Shown here: positions 37,138 to 46,433 of the stretch, piece by piece | How the letters are laid out: each line of letters begins with the position of its first letter | Numbering within the stretch: position 1 is the stretch's first letter | Origin: Niebla homalea | Lineage: Eukaryota > Ascomycota > Lecanoromycetes > Lecanorales > Ramalinaceae | Length of the DNA: 64,000 nt | Reading direction: 5' to 3' | Assembly (NCBI GenBank): GCA_019925105.1 | Contig: JAHGAU010000025.1 | Span: 310,001 to 374,000, forward strand | Translations under genes and position numbers: made by a program | The notes under the pieces: generated by a model | Database searches by the model: none | The model's input: only the letters and a program-made list of their open reading frames with translations | What the model was told of the DNA's origin: nothing

Positions 37138-38154
37138 ATGCCAAGGAAACGAAAACGATTTTGAATACGCTAATAATAATCAAAGTGAGCTATAGCCCAT
37201 ACAAATTTGAGATTTTTGGTGGTTAATAACGCTGAAAAATTGGACTTCCTTGGCCAAAGCCCGTCGACTCCCAAGCCCGCAGTCCCGGTAATACTTCCAA
37301 CCGGTACCATATCTGCACGCAGATACGGCAATCACAGCAATCCGCTTTTGCCCCCCGAAGCCAAACTCAAGCCTCCCTCAGCATTATTATCAAATTCCGA
37401 GCGCTTACCTCCAACTTTTCACGCTCGTACTGCGAACCTCACCGTCCCAGACCGGTCGTCCAGTCGTCCACCAACGGGCTTTCAAGCTCCCTCACCACCG
37501 CTCCAACCCATGTTCCCAGCCGCCCCCAATGAAACTGGCACCCCGCATGGTATGGAAAAGATAAAGCAAAGACAGCGGATCCAACCAGCTATAGACATGG
37601 CATCCGCGCAACAGCACCTCACCACACCAACTCCAAGTCGCAGCCGCAGAACGCCCGGCACCGGCACACCGACCCCCCAGAGCAGCACCACCCGCCGCAC
37701 CCCACGTGGCACCCCACGAACCGCAACACCCCAGAAACTCATCCTCGTCGATGGCGTGCCCCAGCTTGTTGAGGTGACGACGCCGCCATCGGATACATCA
37801 CCGGCCGCGACAGCGATAGCGCGACGAGGTGGCGGGAAGAACGGCCCCTCCATACGGATGATACCGGATTGGGATCCGGTCTTCTGGGAAGTGCAATACC
37901 TCCGGCTTTTCGCCGCCGCGTGGGGGCTGGTCATCCTGGTGCTGTGGGCGTGCGGGGACGCGGATTATCCTCTCGGGCGACTGAGGCCGTGGGTGTGGGG
38001 TGGCGGGGTCTGGATCAAGGGGATCGTCTTGTTTGGGCTGGGGGTGGCAGGGTATAGGTATATACGTGGAGGAGGGGGAAGGATTGTGGGGGGGGCCCTG
38101 GGGAAGGGGGAGGGAAATACGGACGGGGATGACGAGCTTGGGCGACGGGATTGA
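37138..38154 (+). pseudogene. Hypothetical two-helix membrane protein, 5' end apparently RIP-damaged
   Basis: The frame is uninterrupted from 37,189 to the stop at 38,154 but has no in-frame ATG until 37,510. An ATG at 37,138 (MPRKRKRF) is in the same frame and separated only by five stops (TGA, TAA, TAA, TAA, TGA) within 17 codons, each one C-to-T step from CGA or CAA. LINE L1 ends 68 bp upstream, so RIP spreading is the simplest explanation; a small 5' intron is the alternative. The product is Pro/Ser/Thr-rich with many SRxTPxTxTP stretches. Two hydrophobic segments lie near the C-terminus (YLRLFAAAWGLVILVLWAC; VWIKGIVLFGLGVAGYRYI). If translation starts at 37,510 a 214-residue protein remains. 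No family was recognised. Convergent with the next gene. Confidence 0.6.
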
Positions 38155-38494
38155 GGATACAAAAGAGGGATTCATAAGGGCGGTAGGAATGATAGCTTCT
38201 TTGATCACGGCATTTCCTTTACCCGACCCCCTGGGGATACCCTGTCGCTTTATCGCAGAAAGCATAAGGGCGGGATCAATGGACCTGATTGCAATTAAGC
38301 GGCGTATACCCAAGCGAGAAGAGTCTTGAGGTATACGAACACTTTTTGCAGGACGAGTGATTGCTAAAGGTACCGTCATTCTCTCCTCCCATTCGGTCGA
38401 TCATCCTACGGTCTGTGTATGTAAGTTGCTTCCATATCCGCAATGTCTCAAACGCTCATTGCCCCGCTTGAGGCTGAATGTCAAAGAAAACGAA
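38155..38494. other. Convergent intergenic region
   Basis: 340 bp between the stop codons of two convergent genes. Normal base composition; no gene or repeat seen. Open frames across it on both strands are shadows. Confidence 0.6.
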
Positions 38495-39361
38495 TCACAC
38501 ATCAGCCCGTTCATATCTATACCCTTTCCTCGGACTCGGTCGTGGGGAGTCCATTCCGTAGGAGGAAGGGATGGTGGTCGACTCGTACTCTGCCTCGTAA
38601 CCGTCTTGATTATATCCCATCTCCAACACACCTGTATCCCCCGCATCTTCCGCTCTGGGATCGGGGAGAGCGCGTCTGTTTGTTGGTGTGGTCTCGGAGG
38701 ATGCGGGGGAGAAAGAAGAGTTGCGACGTTGTCTAGATTTTGACGTTGGACCAGCAAAGCTACTGATGTATGTATGAGGAGGGGAAGGGGCCCTGGTGAG
38801 TCGTGGAGATATAGAGCGTCGACCCTGATTCCGGATTGGCTCTCGACCTCTGGATTTCGGAACTTGATCGGTGGGAGATGATGTTGCTTGATCATTTACC
38901 GCGACGATCTCTCGTTGCGCAGCGGACAAGGGACGGTGTTCGTCGGCTTCAGACCTTTGTTTCCTTAACCTCTCAGCCCTGACCATAAACGACACGGAGA
39001 TTAGTATAGGCGAACGAATGCAAGTATTCGCTAATGGAATTGATCGCACTTACAGCATGGGGGAAAACCACAGCAAGAAGCAGGCGATGATAAGGAGCGT
39101 GTGTACAATCTCGTACTTCTCCATCGCCCTCCAGTACTGCTGTTGTTCGCTCGACCCCGGCTCGAAAAGCTGCCGTGTCCAAAGATGCAGGGCCCATCTG
39201 ACCAGGTTGAGGACCGGCAGTGATAATCCAACGGCAATCACCGCAAGCGAACCGCCGATGAACAGATAGTCACCATGATTTGGCGCTACCGTGTTTGTTG
39301 ACTCGGTCGACCGATCCATGGCAGTGCTGTTCTGAGTCTTTGAGTAGGTGAACGAACCCAT
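38495..39361 (-). CDS. Hypothetical membrane protein, two exons
   Basis: Exon 1 is 39,361-39,054 and exon 2 is 38,978-38,495, separated by a 75-bp intron with donor GTAAGT, an internal CTAAT branch-like site and acceptor TCAG. Splicing keeps the frame (ATG CT|G GCT GAG) and gives 263 residues. The start is the first in-frame ATG at 39,361 (MGSFTYSKT); the frame is open further upstream but only with non-ATG codons. Two hydrophobic helices (YLFIGGSLAVIAVGLSLPVL; IVHTLLIIACFLLWFSPML) are followed by a long Ser/Pro/Arg-rich, probably disordered tail (SRGREPIRNQGRR, SPSPRK-like) ending RYERADV. The arrangement suggests a small membrane protein with a cytosolic tail. Family unknown. A MITE lies 64 bp upstream of the start. 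Confidence 0.72.
38979..39053 (-). other. Spliceosomal intron of the minus-strand island gene
   Basis: On the minus strand it begins GTAAGTGCGAT, contains TACTAATCT close to the 3' end and finishes TATGGTCAG. At 75 bp it is a typical length for filamentous ascomycetes. Confidence 0.8.
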
Positions 39362-39416
39362 AGAGGAAAAAGAGATTGCAAATGGCGAGTCAAGGTTGAG
39401 CGGGCAAGTGTGGAAG

Positions 39417-39859
39417 GAGAGTGGCAGTATTGCCAACAGTTTTGAAAACTAACTACCAACTATCAATTTTAACTGGTAGTTCGACGTTTTCAATAGTTCG
39501 TTTCGGTTTTAACGGTTTATTTCATAGTTCGTTTTAACGTCGAACTAAATTATTAGACTATTAGTCTTTAAACGGTTTTTCTAACTAATTCTTACCTTTA
39601 AAAACCACTTAAACTTAATAACGACTTCAAATCCCAAAAAAAATATTTTAAAAAAAAAATTCAAAAAAATATTTGATATAGTTTTCTTTTTCTATTTTCT
39701 AAGTAAGAGCTTTTAATTAGTAAAACTGTTAGTTAAACTATTAGTTATTTAAAATAGTTCGTTTTAATCGAAAACGAACTGGTAAACTGGTAGTTCGTAC
39801 CTTAAACAGTTCGTTTTGACTCAAAATTGAACTGTTGAAACTGTTGGACTGGAGAGTGG
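39417..39859. mobile_element. hAT-type MITE in a shared promoter (427 bp)
   Basis: The element proper is 39,425-39,851. It is flanked by the perfect 8-bp duplication GAGAGTGG (39,417-39,424 and 39,852-39,859). The ends are CAGTATTGCCAACAGTTTT on the left and CAGTCCAACAGTTTC in reverse complement on the right. The 8-bp duplication and CAG ends are typical of hAT. The interior is AT-rich with several AACAGTTCGTTTT/AAAACGAACTG copies in both orientations, so it could fold into a long imperfect hairpin. It starts 64 bp upstream of the minus-strand gene and ends 185 bp upstream of the plus-strand gene. Confidence 0.87.
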
Positions 39860-40036
39860 TGACACTTCTCTCATTCCCTAGGTGATTTGGTGCATTCAGC
39901 CGCCAGGAAAGATCTCAAAATCCTCAATTTGTGACGAGCAGAAAGAATTACGCCGGCACCAAAAAGAACGAGTCAAAAGGCAGCCTGAGATCGTCTCACG
40001 ATCAATCTCACCCTCCCGCCCTCATCTCACACAATC

Positions 40037-40711
40037 ATGTCTCTAGACGACTCCGACCTCTCTCTCGCTAGACTACATATCGAGAGCCTGGAGACACTCC
40101 CGCCCCTGGTCCTTGATCCTGATATCGCATGCCGCCTCCACGACTACTGCCAAGGTCACGAGCTCCAGATTAGTCTGGAGGGAAGGGCATCGCCAACGCT
40201 ACAGCAACGCAAGATCTACACCCAAGCGTGCGGCCTCTTTGCCGAGGCATGCCCCGCCGGTTACTACATTGATATTTCATCAAGTCTACTACCCGAGCTC
40301 AGTCTCCATAATATCGTCGTCTTCGTGATCATCGCGGCCGGAGTGGTCGCACTACTCCTCTACCTGTCGCGGGGCAAACTAGCCTCTTTCATCGTCCCGC
40401 AACAAGAGGAGGGTGCAAGAAGACCGCGGCAGGAAAAGGCCAGACGCCATGATCCTCCTCCTCCCCGCGAGAAGATCGCGCAACAAAAATCTCGGGTCAA
40501 GAAGCGGCCACAGCAAGAAGAAGAAGCAGAGCAAGGCAGGGTGACGACCTCCTCTCACGGGCCGCCTCCTAACCTGGAGGCGCTTTCCGTCGGAGGTACT
40601 ACACTGGTTGGGGAGTCATCGGGACAGTTAGACGACGCCGCTTCCACTGCGTCCGGCTCGAGCAAGGGAAGCCCTACTTCAATGATAAGGGCAGCGATCA
40701 GGGACTATTGA
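40037..40711 (+). CDS. Hypothetical single-pass membrane protein, 224 aa
   Basis: Single exon from ATG 40,037 (MSLDDSDLSLARLHIESLET) to TGA 40,711. The leader before the ATG is pyrimidine-rich (CTCACCCTCCCGCCCTCATC), as is common for fungal genes. The N-terminal 90 residues contain four Cys (CRLHDYC, CGLFAEAC). One transmembrane segment (IVVFVIIAAGVVALLLYL) is centred near residue 100. The C-terminal half is highly charged and Gln/Glu/Arg/Lys-rich, then Ser/Gly-rich. No N-terminal signal peptide is obvious. It is divergent from the two-exon gene and shares its MITE-bearing promoter. No family recognised; codon use is normal for a host gene. Confidence 0.75.
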   Translation: MSLDDSDLSLARLHIESLETLPPLVLDPDIACRLHDYCQGHELQISLEGRASPTLQQRKIYTQACGLFAEACPAGYYIDISSSLLPELSLHNIVVFVIIAAGVVALLLYLSRGKLASFIVPQQEEGARRPRQEKARRHDPPPPREKIAQQKSRVKKRPQQEEEAEQGRVTTSSHGPPPNLEALSVGGTTLVGESSGQLDDAASTASGSSKGSPTSMIRAAIRDY

Positions 40712-41334
40712 GACTTACTCAACAGCCGGCCACATCTTCAATATCGGGAGTGGTGCACTCAGCTGGTCGTCCAAACGGCAACCCACGGTGGCTCTCTCTT
40801 CTTGTGAAACTGAAGTTTTCCGTCTTTTTAGACTCAGGCTGCAAAGGAAGCGATTTGGCTGAAGAAGCTTCTTTGCGGAGCTCAGTCCAAGGGATGAACA
40901 ACCCCAAAACCGTCGTTCTCTTTGGTAAAAATTAAGGAGCTATTGTTATGTTCAAGGTCCAGGTTAAATCTGCAGGACTTCCAATAGTTTTTCTGCCGCC
41001 ATCAATCTCGGAGGCAAAAGCTGCAGGGTCTCTCCCTTATCTCTAGGCGCAAACTTGTCGGATGGACACTCCAATAAAAGACAATACGTTTGGTACAATT
41101 TGATCCTAAAACCTGGTACCGACCAGCATGAGAAATCAGGTGTTTTGTGAGATTTGAGGCTGTCACCTGCGACCAACCCCCGTGCGAGTGATTTGGCCTG
41201 TGAGTGATGGACTATGTATACTTCTCACCACTATGTCTGCGCGTCCTTCGACCAGTTGAGTCACAACACTTTATAAAGCCTGCGAGCCCGGCTACCCACC
41301 TTTTGCGACGACGAGCAATTCGAGCGGAGCCGAC
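40712..41334. other. Intergenic region, normal composition
   Basis: About 620 bp of non-RIPed sequence. Short open frames on both strands (40,708-40,935, 40,719-40,907 and 40,964-41,176) lack ATG context or coding character, and I do not support them. The last 80 bp hold the possible promoter of the next small ORF. Confidence 0.5.
41257..41277 (+). promoter_or_regulatory. bZIP-type site and TATA box before the small ORF
   Basis: TGAGTCA (41,257-41,263), the core bound by Gcn4/AP-1-type bZIP factors, lies 8 bp upstream of TATAAA (41,272-41,277). The TATA box is 57 bp before the ATG at 41,335, a plausible fungal core promoter. A single 7-mer may be chance. Confidence 0.35.
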
Positions 41335-41502
41335 ATGCCATCGACTATGATCGACTCAACTCATTATCACCAGCATAATTACTCATACACGCCCTACGGT
41401 CGGTATAAGGACCATACGAAAGAGCAAAAGACACCATTGCGACAGTCAAACCCGTTATTACTACGACTATCTTCAGTATTTAACACCTACGGCATTCGCT
41501 AA
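41335..41502 (+). CDS. Possible small protein, 55 aa
   Basis: ATG at 41,335 to TAA at 41,500-41,502 encodes a Tyr/His-rich N-terminus (MPSTMIDSTHYHQHNYSYT), a basic middle (GRYKDHTKEQK) and a C-terminus LLRLSSVFNTYGIR. There is no signal peptide and no Cys. It is supported by the TATA box 57 bp upstream and normal composition. Seven bases after the stop comes a run of 17 A (41,510-41,526), which could be a genomic A tract or the tail of a retrocopied transcript. No family recognised. It may equally be the first exon of a longer gene or chance. Confidence 0.35.
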   Translation: MPSTMIDSTHYHQHNYSYTPYGRYKDHTKEQKTPLRQSNPLLLRLSSVFNTYGIR

Positions 41503-41936
41503 ACAAGCCAAAAAAAAAAAAAAAAAGGCAAGGACAAATATAAAGGGCAGACATTACTTTAGCAAAACGATTATGTACTCCTCGGAGATCGCGGTTTTTA
41601 CAACGATTTGGCTCTTAAATCTAAAGCCTCAAAATGAAATTTAAAGCCTTAAGATCACGACTACTGCCCGGGGTAGCATCCCGTTCGTTTTTTCGTCGGG
41701 ATCTAAACGATGCGCCTTTCACCTTACGTCGTTCCTCAATAACGATATATCTATTTGACAGAGTACGCATTCTCGGAGCTTCAGTAGGGCGAGCTCTACC
41801 ACCGAGTGTGTCAATAATGGTGATGTTTCTGTTATAGTGTTAGCGACGAGGACGTCGTTTTTTTGTCTCTTATCATATGGTGTAAAGCCTGCGAATAAAT
41901 CGTCTTCTATAGAAACCATTCAAATTAATTGATATT
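41503..41936. other. Island edge with a match to the T1 leader
   Basis: Non-RIPed sequence ending at the solo LTR. Read on the minus strand, 41,880-41,840 contains GAGACAAAAAAACGACGTCC and the 15-mer CGACGTCCTCGTCGC. That resembles the sequence just after the left LTR of T1a (26,112-26,136) and T1b (53,262-53,286). It may be a remnant of a related LTR element in reverse orientation. Open frames at 41,634-41,837 (+) and 41,719-41,919 (-, ATG start, 66 aa) overlap it and are not convincing genes. Confidence 0.4.
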
Positions 41937-42115
41937 TGTGACGAGAAATGCATATTGCATAGGTGATAAAGTAATGTATATATGAATGATGAGATATGTA
42001 GCTACGAAGGGTGCGCAATATAAAGGGTGCGTATACCAAGCCCGCTACCGTAATACCCAGTACCGCAAGGTATGATGAGATCTGCGGTGATGCAGATCGA
42101 GTTCGTGACAATATT
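41932..42115 (+). mobile_element. Solo LTR of the T1-related family
   Basis: The LTR is 41,937-42,110 (174 bp, TGTGACGAG...TCGTGACA), with the 5-bp duplication ATATT on each side (41,932-41,936 and 42,111-42,115). It aligns along its length with T1 LTRs (AAGGGTGCGCAATATAAAGG, AAGCCCGCTACCGTAAT, GAGATCTGCGGTGATGCAGA). It is not RIPed and marks the boundary between the gene island and the repeat region. The open frame at 41,920-42,111 is an LTR shadow. Confidence 0.92.
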
Positions 42116-42394
42116 ATTCTAGAACTTAAACTTTATTATTTATTTTCCTAAGTATCTCCCAAAGAAAAATAATAGTAATCTACGTTTAATGATAAGATAA
42201 TAGTAGAATAGTCTTTCGATGTAAATATATTCACTTCCCCCTTTCTAGCTTACTAAAAGTGTACCTCGCGATATCTACCTTATTATCGTTTTTTTTAATC
42301 CCGCTTTTTTTATAAAAGGAAAAGTCGCTATTATTATTAAAAGCCGGTAAAAGTCTAAATATAATAAGTTTCCATTATTATAATTAATTTCGTT
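42116..42394. other. Transition from gene island to RIPed region
   Basis: About 280 bp, AT-rich but with moderate C content. No gene or repeat identified. Confidence 0.5.
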
Positions 42395-43882
42395 TTTAAA
42401 TCTCTTAATATAAAAGAATATGCCGAAATCCCATCAAATCCCCGAATAGGAAATAGACCTTACGTAACGAAAGTTTTGAACTTTATAAATTCTCGAATTC
42501 TTAAAAATAAAAAATATTTAGGTATATTTAACGATCCACCCTTTTTTTTCTTTTAGTATTTACGGTATGAAGTTTATAGTATTACTATTTCAATTTACTT
42601 TTTAAATTTCAAATAAAATTATATAATAAATAATAATAACTTTATTAAAAGGGTAATTTATATAACTAGATTACGACGTAATAAGGCTAAAGGGCCGGTT
42701 TATTAATATTTTGATACCTTAACCCTGACTTACTATTTATTATTTATTACTTATTATTTACTATCTATTCCTTTACGGTAAATAAGCCTTTTTTGCGTAT
42801 AACGAAATATTTAATATTTGCGTATTTTTATAATTATTATTTAAAAATAGCGTAATTATAATAAAAAAACTAAAAACTAAATAAGCCCTCCTTTTATATA
42901 ACGAGATATTTGACATTTACGTATTCTTATAATTATTATTTAAAATAGCGCGATTATAATAAAGAAATTAAAAGATAAATAAGCCCTTTTTACGTATAAC
43001 GAGATACCTAATATTTATATATTTTTATAATTATTATTTAGATATAATACGATTACGACGGAGAAATCGAAAAATAAATAAAATTTCTTTATGTATAGCG
43101 AGATATTTAATACCCGTATATTTTTATAATTATTATTTAGAAATAGCGCGATTGCGACGGGGAAATTAAAAAATAAATAAGCTTTCTTTACGTATAATAA
43201 AATACCTAATATTTATTTATTTTCATAACTAATATTTAAAAATAGCGCGATTATAATAAGGAAATCGGGGGGTAAATAAGCCCTCCTTATATATAACGAG
43301 ATATTTAATAATCGTATATTCTTATTCCGATAAGCTAAAATACCGTAATTATAACGGGGAAATCGAGGGATAAATAAAACCTTTTTAAGTATAACGAAAT
43401 ATTTAATATTTATTTATTTTTATAATTATTATTTAAAAATAACGTAATTACGACGGGGAAATCGAGGGGTAAATAAAACCTTTACGTAATTAAAACGATG
43501 CCCGGTCCGCGTATACTCCTATTATTATTATTAGAAATAACCGTATTTATAACGGGGACCCTACTTACTAAGTAATTACTTTACGTAGCTAAAGCGATAC
43601 CCGGTTTACTTATACTCTTATTATTATTACTAGAATTAACCGTATTTCTAACGGAGAACCTGAGAGGTAAGCAGGGCCCCTTACCTGCACCCTCACCTGC
43701 ACCCTTACCCTTACCCCCGGCAAGCCCTTTACCAAGCCCTTTGTTAAGCCCTTTCCTAAGCCCTTTACCAAGCCCTTTACCAAGCCCTACCTTTATGATT
43801 ATTAACTAAAATAATTATAGTAGCCTTTATATTATAAAGCTTAATTTTCGCTACGGCGGAAAAGGCAAGAGCTTATATTTAT
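42395..43882 (-). repeat. SatE tandem-repeat element, copy C (complete)
   Basis: The only uninterrupted copy with both boundaries shared with copies A and B. It has a 300-bp conserved tail (42,395-42,720), about nine tandem units of about 90-120 bp (42,720-43,680), a Pro-codon-like GC stretch (CACCTGCACCC), the 12-bp minisatellite (43,720-43,790), and the outer boundary near GGCGGAAAAGGCAAGAGC at 43,865. The units are RIPed. It abuts the remnant of a dehydrogenase gene at its right edge. Confidence 0.82.
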
Positions 43883-44560
43883 ATAATCGTTTAATTTACT
43901 TTAATTAATCGCAAACTTATAAGAATAATTATCGTAAGCGATTGCGATAATATCGTCTTAATCGGCCGCACTACCGATATATTAAGGCTTACCACCTTTA
44001 ATATCGCTAAGATTAGTAGCTTTACTTCTATTCTTACTTTGCTTACCGATATCGTTAACGAAATAGGCGTAAAATAATTTTTTAATAAAGTAAAAGCTAA
44101 ATTAAGTAGCGAACTATACGTTTTAATTAACTCCGCTAATAGGATAAAAAACGGGTAAGTAAAAGAAATATTGTTGGCCTTTTAATGAAGAGATTTTATA
44201 AGCTTATTTTATTAACCTTTTTTTTTGAATGAAACCGTAAAAAATTATAAAAACGTTAACTTTATAAAATCCAATTAACAATGATAGAAAACCAATATTA
44301 AAGGTATTTTTATTAACATTTAGGCCCTTATTTAGACCTTTAGCGGCGCAGGTATTATCGTTAATCTCGTCAGTATAGCCGTCGCGATGGCCGTGCCGGG
44401 TAAAAGCCCTTATACGCTTTCCGGGTCTCTCGTCTTAATATACCGATTTTCTTCTTTAACCAGCCTTTACTTCGTATAGACTTCTGCCCTACTTACCTCG
44501 TCCTCCGGGTTACCGCCTAGAGAAGAATTAGTATCGATAAGAGATCCCTTGATCCCAGGT
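43883..44560 (+). pseudogene. Short-chain dehydrogenase/reductase relic, 5'-truncated and RIPed
   Basis: Reads DCDNIVLIGRTTDILRLTT, then LLTDIVNEIGVK, FFNKVKAKLSSELYVLINS and ANRIKNG. This is the SDR order of beta-2 with Arg, the acidic-residue segment and the NNAG block (now NSAN by G-to-A). A GTAAGT at 44,155 looks like an intron donor. The frame resumes with KTNIKGIFINI and SGAGIIVNLVSIAVAMAVPG, then KSPYT, matching the helix-4/strand-5/Tyr part of SDRs. The catalytic YxxxK lysine is not seen. The N-terminal TGxxxGIG segment is missing where SatE copy C begins. Stops are few. Confidence 0.6.
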
Positions 44561-44629
44561 AAAGTCTCTATTCTAATACTATCCTCTGCCCCCTTTATAA
44601 GTACCCGATATTATACCTCTCCTCTATCG

Positions 44630-44950
44630 CGCGGCTAAGCGGATGGACTCTGTGGGCTGGGCGCAGCTATTTCAATCGCGCTGGAAGGCTATAACGTAAT
44701 TATTTTCGAGAGCGCGCCTTAACTTTATTAGGTGGGGGCTGGCAGTCAAATTACACCCAATAATGTCTGCTTTTTGCGGAAGGACCGGCAGCGATAAACC
44801 TATACGAAAGTATACGAAAATGTAGAATCTTTAAAATCCGTAAAGAAATAAGAAAATATTAAGTAGAAACTTATTTAACGGATGGAGAATTATAAGTAGT
44901 TCGGGATAAATAATTGGCTGAGCTTTTCGAATATTAGGACGGCGAAAAAC
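44630..44950 (+). pseudogene. FAD-dependent monooxygenase relic (salicylate hydroxylase-like), RIPed
   Basis: One frame reads DGLCGLGAAISIALEGYN, then VIIFESAP, then after a stop LY, a stop, and VGAGSQITPNN. This is the FAD-binding GxGxxG loop, the Glu that binds ribose at the end of strand 2, and the xVGAGIQxxPN motif of the class A flavoprotein monooxygenase family. It continues in frame with ENVESLK, RMENYK and FGIN, matching the next conserved region, before similarity is lost near 44,950. The FAD Gly-rich loop has one Gly changed. The C-terminal two thirds are absent or unreadable. It lies just downstream of, and on the same strand as, the SDR relic. Confidence 0.68.
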
Positions 44951-44998
44951 CCTAATAAAAAATCTTTTATTACTTGAAGAAAATGAGCTCTTTTTAAT

Positions 44999-45029
<31 letters not shown>

Positions 45030-45459
45030 TTGATTCTGGTTTCTTAAATTTAATATTTATATTAAAGCTAATAAAATATAAAACTATAATAATTTTTTTA
45101 ATATAGCAACCGATCACGTTATAAATAGCGATAACTATAGATTTTCACTATAGGGACGTATATTTTAATATAGAAAAAAAGATCCGGAATGTTTAACTCT
45201 GTGGAGCTCTCCGATATTATTAGGGTAAGATTGCCAAAAGCGCTATATTGGGTACGCAACCAGTTAATAGTAGACCTCGCTATATAGACCGGAGGCAGCT
45301 TAGTATATATAGTTTATTGGGTAGTTTTTAAACGAGCCGATGGAGTAAATAAAAGCTCGTATTAAAAATCTGGGCAAAGTATATTATAGAACCGCTGTAT
45401 TGGCTATGGCCTAAATATAAGACGAAGTATAAGGAATAAAAAAAATAAAATAGGGAAAG
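44951..45459. other. RIPed region between monooxygenase relic and Gypsy G2
   Basis: About 500 bp with partly retained GC (45,150-45,400). It could be the rest of the monooxygenase gene, but no motif was readable. Confidence 0.4.
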
Positions 45460-45464
45460 AGAAC

Positions 45465-45610
45465 TGTTAGGTGCAGCATGCATATATGGGAGCATTGATA
45501 GGTGTAGGATACCCTTTATACGTAGAGGATAGGCATCCTTATAATGCTTTTATCCTTTAGGTAGAATTATTATTTATATATTATTATACTTTTTAATTTA
45601 TATATTAATA
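45465..45610 (+). repeat. G2 5' LTR
   Basis: 146 bp, preceded by the AGAAC duplication, collinear without gaps with 52,247-52,392. It is less RIPed at its left end and more at its right end, the mirror of the 3' LTR. Confidence 0.93.
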
Positions 45611-46377
45611 AATAATAATAATAGCTATTTATATTAATATTATATTAACGTATATCGCAAAATCCGTTAATATAAATTAAAGCATTAATTTATTAATTAT
45701 AACGGATACTTCCCCTATAATAATATTAAAGGTATTAACCTTATATCCTTTAGAATATTGCCTTTAATTTATTTTTAAATACCTTTAAAGAAAGATTAAA
45801 AACGGTACTATAAAAAAGATATATATATTATAGGTTTCTTAAGTATTACCGGATTCTAGTATTATTACTTTAACCTATTAATTAAACGCCTTATTAAAAT
45901 CCAGTAACTTAATAACCGTAATTATCTTATATTTAACTTCGGAAGGAATCGCTTAAATAATTAAGAATAATTAGTGATTAAATAACTTAAGAATTATATT
46001 TACTATAGGTAAATTATTTCAATTAAAATCTTCTAAAGTTATAGAATTTATTACTTTTTTTAATTTAATTCCTAAAAATTGGATTTTAAATCCTTTAATA
46101 TTTTAGCGTAATCTATTATATTTTAAAAACGTTTTATTATCGTTATAATTATTATATAAATCGTTATCGACCTTAATAAAATTAAGTAGGTTTAAATTAC
46201 GTTAATATAATTAAAGTCCTTAGAAACTTAATACCGTAAAATTATTATTTTTATTAAATAATTTTCTATTATTATAATAGCCATTAGATTTACCTTTTAT
46301 ATTAACGTTAATATTATAACGTTCCTTTTTAACTTTAAATATTAAACCGGAATCCGAGCTTAATAAATTTAATATAT

Positions 46378-46433
46378 TAAACTTAAATTTATTAAACTTA
46401 AATTTATTAAACTTAAATTTATTATATTAAATA
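46378..46433. repeat. 15-bp tandem repeat inside G2
   Basis: Three to four units of TTAAACTTAAATTTA in the gag region of the dead Gypsy element. Most likely slippage; no role seen. Confidence 0.8.

Noticed and set aside
37482..38379. Long minus-strand frames of 150 and 193 codons opposite the first island gene
   Set aside because: High-GC antisense shadows; they lack proper ATG starts, and the plus strand has the hydrophobic helices and continuous frame.
38357..38743. Plus-strand frames opposite the two-exon gene
   Set aside because: The minus strand has consensus splice sites joining two frames exactly, which these lack.
39362..39436. N-terminal extension of the two-exon gene
   Set aside because: The open frame continues upstream but only with a TTG start and reaches into the MITE; the first ATG is at 39,361.
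41719..41919. 66-codon minus-strand frame with ATG start
   Set aside because: No recognisable domain, overlaps a probable LTR-element remnant and has no clear promoter; kept only as a note.
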